Below, in pieces: positions 46,722 through 58,729 of a stretch of DNA of 64,000 bases. The notes below the pieces were generated by a model that did not search any database, was not told the origin of the DNA, and was given only the letters and a program-made list of their open reading frames with translations. The stretch is from Platynereis dumerilii (Eukaryota; Annelida; Polychaeta; Phyllodocida; Nereididae), in assembly GCA_026936325.1 (NCBI GenBank), contig JAPTHN010000006.1:29467296-29531295 (forward strand). The letters are read 5' to 3'. The position numbers and the translations under genes were made by a program. How positions within the stretch are numbered: the stretch's first letter is position 1; each line of letters opens with the position of its first letter.

Positions 46722-48068
46722 TATTCATTTTCTTTGTAGAGATGGATTAACCAGGACAATAAAATAGTTTACAATTTTGTGAAGGCTCTCTATTATGGTG
46801 CGTCACTTAATCAAGATTGAGTTCCTACCGTGTTAATTTCCTACCTTGTGATGAAGTAGAAATGAATTTGTAAATCTGCTAGTTTTGCTTTGTGGAGGCT
46901 TGGTAATATTAGATACTATTTAGATGAAAAGACCACAGAAAAACTAGTCCATGCATTTTTTGCAGGGGTGCCGTAAGGAATCGCAGGCGGCAGGGATGGG
47001 AAAGGGCAAATCTAATTCGCGCAACAAAAATTTACGCATCATCTCCACGAAAAACATTATTAGGCTTTAATTTACAGTGAATTTAGGCAAATATCTATAA
47101 GTGTATATTCAAAATGATCATTGCCGCTGGCACTAAAAGGTGAAAAAATATATATACAGTAGTATCTGCATTATATGATCCCTTATTGCAAAATAAACTT
47201 GCCTCATGTGACCGCCTTCCTCCTGCATAGAGTAGTATTTTTAGTCCACCCTGACAAGAGACCGCACCCCCACAACAGACCACTTTATGACCACAGAAGG
47301 GCCAGCAACCACTGAATGCATGATACACACTTACTTGTCGTTTTTCTCAGAATGTTTTGCCAAATTGACGTCAATCCATTTTCACATCGTCATGCAATAT
47401 GTTGAAATATCCTCAAAAGAAGCATTACATTTTCTACCGTGAAAAGGCAATTAAAATTGAACATTTTGGTTACTTCAAAAACTCTTTGATGCGCAGATGT
47501 TTAATATTTTCCTTGAATGCAGGTTTTGTAGTGTTTTGTTTATAAATATTGCTGCTATATATATTTTCATGATAAATGTATCCGTATGTCTATTCATTTG
47601 AGGCTTAATCAATTCAAATTCAAATAATCTAATTGTATAATCCTACAAAGCGTGAAACATAAGAAATATTTGATCAATTTTTAATGAACCATCGATCATG
47701 CACACAGCTTGTTTCTGCAGTGTGTCCCAAAACTTTAAAGTATGTGCAAGAAATTATTGACAACTTGAAAAGCAAACATGTACCAAGTAAGGGAGTAGAC
47801 TGTTTGCTAAACCATTTGTTGCAGCACATTAAATCTGATTTTTTTTTAACCTTTGAGCCTCATTTTATTTTGATTGAACTAAATTGTCAATGCTAGTAAT
47901 TCAAACTACATGTAAGCTTCTGTTAAGATTGGTAAATGCAAGAAAATCTGTCACTCAGCATAGTTCTATGCTGTTGCTATTATTTGCTATTTTTTATGGT
48001 TATTAATTATATATATCAATTATAATTTCAATTTTAATCTATTTCAATCTCCCTGAAGTTAAAAGGGG

Positions 48069-48169
48069 TGGGGGTCGGTCTATTGGTAGCGTGCTGGACT
48101 GCCAATCACTTGGTCCAGGGTTCAAATTCAGATGTTGCCGGGTCAAGTTGTTAATTGGCTATAATGGAG
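48069..48169 (+). repeat. tRNA-derived SINE head, copy 2
   Basis: Duplicate of 34875-34975, with box B at 48119-48129. Confidence 0.55.
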
Positions 48170-48657
48170 ATTGTCTAATTCAAAACTGCTATTTATGTGA
48201 TTCATCATAAAAAAAGATAATAAAATAAAAAACAAGAAAAAGAAGAAAAGTAAATAAATGAAAATAATAAAATAGATATATTTTTAATATATACATAAAT
48301 TTACACTCATATTATAAAAACCATGCGCTCACAAATTTCCACATTTTCCATTTGCCTTTTTATGTGTACATTGTTGTTTCAATCTAATATACATCCATTT
48401 GTGTGTATTTACAACATATCTATATACAATAAAACTTTGTTACAAGGTGGATTCCCACAAGCGATCAATTCTGGTCTTGCGGAATCTTGTATATTTCAAA
48501 AATCGTTGAAAAAAATAATCAATCAATCAATCAATCACCTGGTCTTATGTTGGATGGCTGTTTCAATCATCCTTCACCTCATTACCGCGTCCTCCTCCTG
48601 TCATACTTAGCCTACCAAGTGCATTAATACAGGACGCACAGACCCAATCATCCATGC

Positions 48658-49435
48658 CAGGGGTGGACTGGGATAGAAAATCGGCCCTGGAAACTTCTGT
48701 CGACAGCGGCCCAGTTAGGGGCCCCTCAGACGATATTTTGGCAGGCAGGGGTCAAAAAGGGCTACCGGGGCCCCTAGGGTCAGCACGCTTGTGGCCCCCA
48801 TTAGGAACTACCAGGGGTGTATTAAGATTTTATGTATGTAACATTATATGGGGTGAGGGCCTCCTATAGGAGTGGGCCTGGTGGGGCCCTAAGGGCCCTA
48901 AACCCCTGTATGCTCCATAATTGTTCAGCCACGGGGGGGGGGGGGGGGGGGAGGTTTTAGATTTAAGCCAAAGACAAACTTTTTTTTATCTTAAAATTAT
49001 GGACAGAAGGTCAAATGGCCCATGTGGCTTATATTGAAATTCTCTCTGAGTGAATAAAATGGTAACTGCTAGGCCCAATTATAGTAACCTGAGCACTACA
49101 AGACAGTGGGTAAAGCAAGAGTGGGCCACACATGGGCATTTTGAGGGCCATCCAAAAATCCGAACTATTATGATCCATCACTACAGCTGATTGAAGACAA
49201 TTTACTTTCATAAGGCGTAGCAGTCTAAAATCTGATCTATGATCTTGACACCATTGGAATTGTCTTTTCAATGCGATTCTAATGGTACCAAATACGTTGG
49301 GGTTGCAAAAACGGGAACCAAATTAACTAGATTTTTTTCAGTTTTTTTCTAAGACTTATCCTAGGCCAATCGGCCCTCAGAGGCATCGGCCCACCGGGAA
49401 TTCGCCCGGTGTCCCGGCGGCCCAGTCCAGCCCTG
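48658..49435. mobile_element. hAT non-autonomous element (778 bp), present only in unit 2
   Basis: The ends are CAGGGGTGGACTGGG and CCCAGTCCAGCCCTG, inverted with one mismatch in 15. A perfect 8-bp duplication ATCCATGC flanks it (48650-48657, 49436-49443). Unit 1 has a single ATCCATGC at the matching place, a true empty site. The inside is GC-rich at both ends, with a G homopolymer near 48935. No transposase. Confidence 0.92.
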
Positions 49436-49974
49436 ATCCATGCAATCGATCAAGACCGCCAAATATGTAGATTCCTATCTGGGTGAAAAACAACGTACCC
49501 GCTTTGTTGTACCACATTCGGTCGTCCTGTCTTGATGGAATCACAACATGATACTTATGGCCCATTCTCATGCGAGAACCGGAGACCTTTTTACGTCTGT
49601 GGGCAGCTTAAGATGATTTCTAGGAGAAAAGTGGGTGACTTGGCGACACACAACGATTATATAATTACAGTAGTTAAGCGACATGTCAACCGTCTGCAAC
49701 GAAGCCACATTGACATGAATATGCAAGATGCTAATCATTCATTCTTTTGACAAAGGAAAACACAATAATTGATCCATCAAAATTATTATTGCCATCCACA
49801 TCATTCTGTTGGCCTGAGCCTTGAATACCTCAGTGGAACAAAATTATTGCTGTTACGGATCACGCTTTTGAATTTCATTTTTTCTGATGTACCCTAATAG
49901 TTACACAATCAAAATTATGTGTCCCTTTCTGAGTTTCACAAATTGTGTGGTTTTTCGTGGAAATTTGAAACTTA

Positions 49975-50799
49975 CAGTCCTTGTCATACTTACGTGGAAT
50001 CTCAAGTTTTTTTTTCTATGCTGTTGAACTGTGATGTCAGAGATGACGCTATTCTAGCATTGCAATATATGTAAATTAACTACGAGCTGTGATGTCATTT
50101 CAAACTGGGTCAGATTCCCCAGCTTCTAACCAATGCGAATCCACCAAACTGAGCATCACAGTTTCAACTCAGTGTCAGAGTTAAAATTGGGTCTGGGAAA
50201 AACCCATGCAAGTTTGACATCACAGCCTCTCAGCCAATGGGCTGCCAGAACAAATATACATAACATAAGCCATGTGTTTACAAATGAATTGTCAAAGCCT
50301 TCTGCTTTATTCATACCAACTTCCATCGAAGTTTAAAGTTGTAAGTTAGCAAGTTTGTAGATTTATCAAACAACTCTGAGGGGATTATAACAGTTGTCTA
50401 CTCTGAATGCTCACAAAGCTGCCATTTGGTAGGATTAGACTGGTGATTGCTGTGATAAATCATTGGGATCAAAAATGTAATGCTTCCTTCAATATATCAA
50501 TGTTTGAACTGTGATGACGTAGTTTACTGTCAGCCCATTGGCTATCAAGCTGTGAAGACGTAGTTGTAGGGGCTATCCCTGAAAAAACTCTTACTCTGAC
50601 ACTGTGTTGAAACTGTGACACTCAGTTCAGGAGGATCAACATTGGTTAGAAGCTGGGGAATCTGACCCAGTTTGAAATGACATCACAGCTCGTAGTTAAT
50701 TTACATATATTGCAATGCTAGAATAGAGTCATCTCTGACATCACAGTTCAACAGCATAGAAAAACAACTTGAGATTCCACGTAAGTATGACAAGGACTG
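49975..50799. mobile_element. Tc1/mariner-type foldback MITE, copy 2
   Basis: Duplicate of 35995-36819. Confidence 0.85.
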
Positions 50800-51413
50800 T
50801 AACAAAGAAGTAACGTACTATTGATCATTAATAGGAAAAACCAAATAATATGATGATGCCAAAGCATAGAGAGACCGCAGGATGAAGATCCAAATAGGCC
50901 TTTTTTTAACATTAATTAAACTGATTTTATCATTTCTTTGATTATTCAAGTTGAGGACTCTGCTAAAAAACGGTTTTTAAATGCTGAATGAATTAACATT
51001 CTGAAATATTTTCAAAATAAAATTTATGATAAAATAAACAACTACCTGGGTTTTCCACGCATGTTACAGATAATTTCATATTTGTAGACATTTGAGGTAG
51101 AAAATACATCATTTTTCTTGCAATTTTCATGGGTCGAGAGAAGGTATGACACCACTCTCTCCTGAAAAGTGACATAGTGTCAGTTAGTGTTTTACATGGA
51201 TGACCATGGCATTCTAAGCCATTGATCTCCTAACAGAGACTGACTTTAGCAGTTTCAAGTGAAAGTTTCAGTTTGTGTTTCACACATTTCAGTACACATA
51301 TTCTGCAAGTCCAATACTGTGCATTCAGACGATTGGGATCAGGTGATCCATGTAATGACTGTTTATACAGAAAATAAACATGTATAATTGTGAATGTAAC
51401 ATTTTCTCAGAGG

Positions 51414-51531
51414 AGGGGCTCAGCTCAGGTGGCAGGACAATGGGCTACCAATCGTGGGGTCCCTAATCTGATTCCCACTGTGATTTTCTTATGAGTGTTG
51501 GCCAAATCACTGGGCCACCATCCTGTCCTGA
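51414..51531 (+). repeat. Degenerate tRNA-like SINE head, copy 2
   Basis: Duplicate of 37424-37541. Confidence 0.35.
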
Positions 51532-52847
51532 GGGACCATTCAGAATTTATGATTCTGGGCAGCAGAGGGGGGTTGGGAGTTTTGTTGGAACTTTCTGTCA
51601 ACAATGTATCCCCCATTTGGTTTCATGATTATTTGTGCCGCTCATACATTTCATGCAGATTTTTAGTACCGTAATATGGGGTGAATCGGGACAGAATTGG
51701 CCGTTTTTCTGTCATAGAATGAAGAAAAATTAACTTAGAAATCAAAATATGGTGTCAAATTGTGTCCGAGCACAAGGTCTAAGTATCCCCAAGCGCTTGA
51801 AATGATATCTTAAATTTCCAATGCTCAAGGTCCATAAAACCACTGTTCCAATTCACCCTACACTTTGGGGTGAATCGGGACACTCCCTTATTTTCACAAT
51901 CATTATTTCTTAACTTTTGAAAGTCATTGCTACTTATGAGTAAACTTTAGAAAACATGTTCAATATGTAATAAAAGGAAAATCTGAAATCAATTTCATTG
52001 ATAATAGGTAAATTATACAAAATGTGTTAAATAACAGAAAGTATCAAAACCTGTAATTTTTTGCAAATTTTTCCAGTGATCGATAATTCTGGACTAAATC
52101 CACTATTCATAATGCCAAGTTCAATTATATTCATAAAAAAGCCACGCCCGTGCATTCAAATAAAAATCAGGTTTTATTTTTGTTGATTCCGAAAATTTGT
52201 CATTGCCCTGGATCGGAACCCATGACCAAACATACATAATCTCTTATCTAGTCTACTATTCGGATCCCCCAACTGGTCAAAACTAGGTTTTAAAAGTTTC
52301 CTGCAAGATTAGTGGCTCTAGTATTTATACTTTTTACAATTCATGCAAAGTTTTGACCAGCCTTGAGAATTCACTTCCCGAAGTACTAAGTTTAAAGTAC
52401 TGCAGCTTCTCACTGCCTTTAGTTAGAAGTGTAAAACTACACCGAAATGTGCCCTGGTATGTCTACTATAAATATGCCAAAAATCAATTTCCTGAGTTAA
52501 GAGGAAATAGTTGTTTTTTAAGAAATAAAACGTGTCCCTATTCTGTCCCGATTCACCCCAGTGTCCCGATTCACCCCATATTACGGTACGTCCCCTTTTC
52601 TGTTATCAAAATTTCATACCCTCATCAAGCATGTTGTGATTAATAAGTACCCCCCTTGAAACATCCGGAATAAATTGGTGCTCCTTCCGGCAAAACTAAC
52701 CCAAGTCATAAATTATATTTAGCCTGCAAGGCACATAGATTCTGGACAAAAGGTAAAAATTAGTATTGCCCCCTTGAAGCATGTAGCACCCACTTGGGTA
52801 AAACTCCCATCTCCCCCTCAACCCAGTCATAAATTCTGAATAGTCCC
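51532..52847. mobile_element. PIF/Harbinger-like MITE interrupted by another MITE, copy 2
   Basis: Duplicate of 37542-38858. Confidence 0.65.
51669..52586. mobile_element. MITE with reiterated GGGGTGAATCGGGAC phrase, copy 2
   Basis: Duplicate of 37679-38596. Here the inner right phrase reads TCCCGATTCACCCC, intact, where copy 1 has TCCCGCTTCACCCC. Confidence 0.8.
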
Positions 52848-52919
52848 TTACTGATGTCACAGACAATGCTTTTGGTCAAGGCATGATAATTTAGGGCAAA
52901 TGGATGTGAAGCCATTCAA

Positions 52920-53310
52920 CACTGTGTACCGTCTGCTCTATGCGAAGCGACCTAGTTAATCATGAAATCTTAAATTTTAGACAAGAAAGCAATGATTCAA
53001 TGTAATTACAATATAACATAGCCAGTATGCTGTATTTATGTATCATAAATCTTGATGTGAAATTTCAAGCTTTAAATATTTAGCAATCAAATGATTTGAT
53101 GATTCTAGTAAAAAATGCACTAATATTTACTAAAACTGCCTAATCTCCCAGAAAACTTAATTGATTGATTCCAAATTTTGTATGCGTATTGTGTATACTA
53201 TAAGACAGCATACTGGCTATATGACAACATTTGCTGCTTGCTCTATATGAAAACTAGCAAAATGTAAACAAAGAAAATCCTTAATTGGGTCACTTGGTTG
53301 GTACACAGTG
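52920..53310. mobile_element. Chapaev/CACTA-like MITE, short copy 2
   Basis: Duplicate of 38931-39321 with the TCAA flanks. Confidence 0.75.
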
Positions 53311-53673
53311 TCAAATTCAGCTTGAAACTGATTTGATATCAATTACTGAAACAATCAGCAGTCATACACAAGAGTGTGAAATACAACAGGCCATGAAAGA
53401 GTTCATGTGGATAGCGGTTTGACGTGTGTGAACAACTGCCACAATACCAAGGTGGCCTTTGCAGTATACTATTGATCAAAATTATGACACCATTTTTCCA
53501 GCAAGCATCACTTCCTTGAAGCAAGCTGAAAAAAAGTGACACGCAATGGGCAACTTGACCAATCACCTGGCAGTATTTTCTGATGTCAGACCAGAAATTT
53601 TGCAAAGTATTTTTTTATTTGATCAAAGTCTACAAATATGAAATCATCTGTAAGCCTGTGCTCAAAAACTAAA

Positions 53674-53849
53674 TAGGCACGTGCCACCCCATATAGGACC
53701 TGTGCCCCCCCAGGTGCCCCCCCATATGAACTTTTCAACCTTGGCTAAAATATACAATTAATATTATGGGTGCCTCGGCCTCCCCAGAGAATTTCGTGCC
53801 CCCTAGGTGCCCCCCCCCCCCCGCTCGGGACCACCTAGTTACGCCACTG
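53674..53849. mobile_element. Left-truncated hAT MITE, copy 2
   Basis: Duplicate of 39684-39859. Confidence 0.7.
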
Positions 53850-55046
53850 TCCAACATTTATAATGTGTTGACTATATAACTTTTCAGTACTGGTGGTAAT
53901 CGGAGCCAAATCCAGAACAGCAGGAGCAGGTGCACAGAAGACACCACTGCATCTTTTTGATTAGCAGACCTGTGTCTTCTAAATCTTAGGGCCGATTTCA
54001 CCAACATGGTACTGAGAGAAAAGCCAGGTCTAAGCTTAGTCCTGGTCTGGCTAAGCAAAATCAGTCAAGCAGAGCAGGATCAAGGAATTTCATTTCAATG
54101 AAAGTTAACACATAAAATGTGAACAGCTGAACTTCGACAAACACAATGTCTCGATTTCTCAAACGCAGCCAAAGGATATGCTGATATGGAGGGGGAGGGG
54201 TGGTTGACTGGGATATTTTTAAATATATATATAATAATAAATGATAATAACTGCTTGCTCAGTTTTGGCGAAAACAAAAAAAGAGTTCTGACACATCCCC
54301 CTTTCCATCAACCAACCAACATGTACCAACTCACCAACCAACAAACCTATCTACATGTATCTACTTAGATATAATTTGAGACAAATTGACTATTTTCACT
54401 TCAATAGGGCTATTGTGAATATTGTAGAATGTTACAATGAAATATTTCATAGTTTCAAAACATCTTGCAATGACTGTATTCTCACAGTATCGTATTCTCT
54501 CGCGCAAGCATCAAAGTTCTGTAATATGTTTAATTTTTTTTTGTCGTACTTAAGCCCAATATCATTGTATTGGACATCCTCAACAACATTGGTGTACCTT
54601 GCTCAATTTAACATTATGGTAGGCCCTCCCCAAGCTAAAGGTGGAAACAAGCTCTTTTTTATATTTTGATGTGCTAAACAAGCTTTTGTTTCAATGTCAT
54701 GTGTTGAACATACTTTTGTTTCATTGAAAGTCCTGAGCTTCCCTCCCCTTTCCTTGCTAAGTATCATCTGGTCAGCCCATCAAATTTACACCATAACAGT
54801 TTGAGATCATTGATCTGTAAGTTTGGAAAAAATGTTTCAGAGTTGAGGTGCATTGAACTTCATTTCAGTTTTTAACTCAAAGCACACAATCATGTAGTGT
54901 ACATTATATTGCCCTTGGCAAGAAACTATACGGGCTGGGTATCTTATGATCATGTTTGTATTTGCCATCACATTATTTTGTGCCTGCCACTATAATAATA
55001 AAAAAGTTTCAGGTTTAAAGTTTCATATATTATAGCCAATAGTAAT

Positions 55047-55523
55047 GTTACCTTGAGTCGGACACTTTTTTTTGGCTGTATTGACCAATTGAGAGCCCCT
55101 ATACTTTGTGTCAGAAATTTGTGAATTTTAGTGGAATTTTGTCTGGTTTCAGGCATCTTTTGCTGGCCTATGGTATTGATTTGACTTCAGTTTCTTTGTC
55201 ATTCACTTAGGAGTAAGCTTAACCTCTTCTGTGCTCTAATATGGGCTTTTTTAATTGAAAGGAAGACTCTAAAGCACCTACGTCTTTGATGTCATATTTT
55301 TAGAACACAAGTGTCCGACTCAAAGATGCCCTATGTCATTCTTTATTTCAGAAATGTAAACTCTAATTTAGTTCTTGTGTTGTAGAAGTTCTCAATTTTC
55401 TGTTAAATTTAGTAAATACATTTGATTTGAGGCCTTGGTTGACAATAAATAAGTAATAGGCCAAGCTAGATATCACTTTTTTAAATATACAGAATATAAG
55501 TGTCCGACTCAAGGAACCTTACC
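55047..55523. mobile_element. MITE with CCTTGAGTCGGACACTT ends, whole copy
   Basis: The left end TTACCTTGAGTCGGACACTT is mirrored by AAGTGTCCGACTCAAGGAAC on the right. Its right half lies outside unit 2, so this copy spans the duplication edge at 55345. A diverged relative is at 57478-57935. Confidence 0.65.
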
Positions 55524-55732
55524 CTATATCCCTGTGTGAGTAGCTCTGTCTACTACCATTTGAAGACGGTCTCTATTAGTTCTGACCTAACTTAATCTAA
55601 ATGAAAGTTTTACTAACACCTGGAAAAGTGCCTGAACAATAGTCTTAGAGCATTATCAAGTTTAAATTGGGAATTTCTCGAATTTTCCAAAAATTTGCAA
55701 ATGGGAATCATGCATTCCAAGAAACTTCTTTA

Positions 55733-56138
55733 GGGACCGTTCAGGGGGTGGGAGTTTTGCTGGAACTTCCCATCAAAAATTGATACCCCCCTTGAGTTTC
55801 ATGATGATTTTTTGTACCCCACCCTTAGGTTTCATGCATATCTTAGGTACCCCCCCCCCTTGACATAAAGGCATTACACAAATATATACTGTAACGCATA
55901 TGCCCTTGTATGGCAGCAGGTACCCATTCGCGGACTTTCGTGCTTAAAAAAACATGTATAAACAGAGTGTATACATGTGCGTTTTATGACATTTTTGTTT
56001 GTTTGAAATTCTTACCCCCCTTGGACATTTTGTCTCTAAAATTAGTTACCCCCCCTTGACACACATGTGAAAAGTTAGTACCCCCTTCTAGCAAAACACC
56101 CCCCCCCCCTCCCGAAGTCATAAAGTCTGAATGGTCCC
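55733..56138. mobile_element. PIF/Harbinger-like MITE (406 bp)
   Basis: The ends GGGACCGTTCAGGGGGTGGG and CTGAATGGTCCC are mirrored over about 12 bp, flanked by TTA on both sides (55730-55732, 56139-56141), the Harbinger target. C-rich blocks (TACCCCCC, ACCCCCCCC) and the AGTTTTGCTGGAA / AGCAAAAC pairing lie inside. Same family as 37542-38858. Confidence 0.75.
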
Positions 56139-56922
56139 TTACTGTCTCATAATTTGGGATTGTTGCTCACTTGTGTACATCCTGCAGTTATTGCATCAAA
56201 GTGGGCTGCCACCATGTTTCAATCAATGTAAGGCAGTGAGCAATTGCTCAGCCTATCAAAAACCTGCAGCACATACCTGCAAAAGCATCTGCAGCTTTCA
56301 TCATATGGGAACAGCCTCTCTATTGATCCTTCAATATGTAATACGTATTTTACAAAATCTGCCTGTGGTCCTCTACAGAGGCTTTGAAATGATTTGCATA
56401 TTTATTGTTCAATACCAAGAGACTCACATTGAAGCTCCGTGTACTTGGCTGCAACACTTATTAAAAGTTACGTTCCCAGTGATAAAATGGCCAATTAATT
56501 GTGCTTGTCAGGCGGATCAAGAATAGTCGAGAAACCTTTTCTTAGATAAAATCAAAATTAAAACACTGAAATGGGACTAAAAAAACTCATGGCACGAAAA
56601 GTCACAAGTAGTTCAACACAAACATGTGCTATAATTTTTAACTCACTCTAACATGTGTCACGAATAATGAACAATTGAAGTTGATGTATTTCTTTTGGAA
56701 ATTTCGCAAATTATAACGTTTTGCATTTATAACACGACTGATCAATCAACTAATTGTCATGGACGAATTGGGAATGATCCTGACTGCAACATTTAAGATT
56801 TAAAGAACAAAGATGTAACGCCACACCGTAACACCGCACCCATTCACATCACAGAATAACAATATGTATTATATTATACTGGCAAGTGTATACTGAATTC
56901 ACACTGGATCGAGGCATCAGAC

Positions 56923-56976
56923 ATGACCTGCTTAGTCCAGATTCTCCTCATGTTCTTTTGTCTCAACCATTTTGAG
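56923..56976 (+). CDS. Orphan first exon with signal peptide
   Basis: ATG followed by 18 codons, MTCLVQILLMFFCLNHFE, ends exactly at GAG before a consensus donor GTAAGT (56977). The hydrophobic stretch is typical of a secretory leader. A TATA-like TATTATATTATACTGG lies about 60 bp upstream. No partner exon was recognised between here and 64000, so the rest may be beyond the window or the exon may be chance. RNA evidence is needed. Confidence 0.35.
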
Positions 56977-57477
56977 GTAAGTTCAAATAATTTTGTAATA
57001 TTTTGATACATGGGGGACCAGGTGCACTGTAAACCCAGCTCCTGTTACTTTTACAGCAGGTACCATTAAAACAATGAACACAAAAAATTTCTGCAAGTAG
57101 ACTGAAATTTGGGCAGACAATAATGAATATCATTGAAAATCAATGTTAACTTTCAAATGCCATGAAATCTGGATCATGAAATTTTCGGTTAATATAATGT
57201 CGCTCGCCCTTCTCAAAAGCACAATGCCAGGCTACATATCGCAAGATTTAATCACATTTTCTGAAAGCTGCCTTCAATTGAATACATGTGGTCCTTTTGA
57301 ACATTTACATTTTGCTGACAAGTTGCTTTGCCAATATAACAGCTGTTACGGACAGTACTGAATATTACTCTTCTAAAAAAAAAAAAAACTTAGAGCGTTA
57401 TGTAATATGGAAACTTCTAACAAATTTGAAAATCTCGGACTCTAGTACCAATTGTTTCGGGCAGATGATTTTATCAA

Positions 57478-57935
57478 TAGGGTAATGTTCTTTGAGTCTG
57501 ACATTTTAGAAGTGTCTCCTCGAATCGGACCTTTTAGATAGGCTTCAATTAACCAATTGCGTGCCCTTCTAGTACAGTATTTGGCACGAATCTTTAGCTT
57601 AACACTTCGTCTATAGTTTCACAAAAAGCCACTGCATTGGTATAAAGCAAAATAGTATGTTTTTCACAAACTTCGCACAAAATTGATATTTAATTTTAAA
57701 GATCTGGTGATCTGAGATAAGCATTTCTGAAAATACGACTTACATCAATTTTTTTCCTTCTTTAAATTGCTCAAATAGAAGGTTTTTGCACCAAAAGTCC
57801 CCTCCGTTACCACATTTTCCAGGGCACTTCGTCCTGAAATTTGAGAATGGCCCATAACTCTTAAGCCTGGCCACATATCATTTTTTAAATGTCTAGAATC
57901 TAGTCACCAACTCAAGGAACTTTACCCTACATATA
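57478..57935. mobile_element. Diverged MITE related to 55047-55523
   Basis: TAGGGTAATGTTCTTTGAGT at the left is mirrored by ACTCAAGGAACTTTACCCTA at the right. The inside (57662-57870) matches the 16.3-kb repeat in reverse. Confidence 0.6.
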
Positions 57936-58504
57936 GCAAGGTGATTATCCATTAGTGCAAGTATAGTATTTTTTTTCACAAAAATACGAGTAAAGCACTC
58001 ACGCGCATGCATACCAATAATACCCTATAAGATTATATAAGCATATGCAATTTGAATTTGGAGATTGCAGAAGCAGGGTCATTTTGCAAATAACATACAG
58101 ATATGGCGCAAATGCAATAGCTGACCTTGTACATCTCACTTATTTTGATAATGTTGTGGCATGCAAATATTTTTTTCTTTTATAGTATTTGCATATTTTG
58201 AAGAAATGCATAACTAGTGGGAGCCTATTCCAAAATCACATGACAAATTCTAATTAACATACATCAACAGTAGTGATCACAAACTGTTATACATTGTTTG
58301 TTACCATCCGTGCTTTTAGAAGTTAGACATAAGATAGAAGTAGATAAGAATCTACAACTTATAGAACCAACAACACCCAACAATAACTGTGAATTTTGAG
58401 AAAACGTGTTTTCATAATCAACTGTAAAATTGAATGGAATCTGTGACAAATACGTGTATATCAAAACACACATGGGATGGGCATTTCTTTGATTTGTCAT
58501 CAAC
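57936..58504. other. Non-coding, nothing recognised
   Basis: AT-rich stretch with no supported gene or repeat. Confidence 0.4.
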
Positions 58505-58729
58505 TACAGTTGCTCTCGAAAGTAAGTACACCCCATGGTATTTTTCAAACTTTTGTCTCTCAAAGGTACAAATCATTATATATTCACACACTAACAATAA
58601 AATAGTGTGAACTTAATACATGTGCATACAATTATATTACTAATTCACAAATTCAGTCTCCCATTAAATTAATACAGTTAAGTATGGAAAAAATGGTCAT
58701 TGCAAAAGTAAGTACACCCTTCTAATTTC

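Larger units (their letters stand above)
41357..55345 (+). repeat. Tandem duplication, unit 2 (13,989 bp, with extra hAT insertion)
   Basis: It starts again at AGAGAAAGATC, one filler base (G, 41356) after the end of unit 1. The 784-bp length excess is explained by the 778-bp hAT element plus its 8-bp target duplication at 48650-49443, less small indels. Sequence after 55345 continues uniquely (TTTCAGAAATG). The junction has no extended homology, which argues for end-joining or replication-based duplication, or for an assembly join of two haplotypes. Confidence 0.95.

Noticed and set aside
48935-48952. Long G homopolymer as a functional G-quadruplex
   Set aside because: It is inside the hAT element, single, and prone to sequencing error; no evidence of function.
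28151-55345. Duplication by recombination between the LTRs
   Set aside because: The unit edges lie hundreds of bases to kilobases away from the LTRs and the junction lacks LTR or other long homology.
56131-56526. 131-codon plus-strand frame with several cysteines
   Set aside because: It starts inside the Harbinger-like MITE, has no domain, signal peptide or splice context, and the composition looks random.
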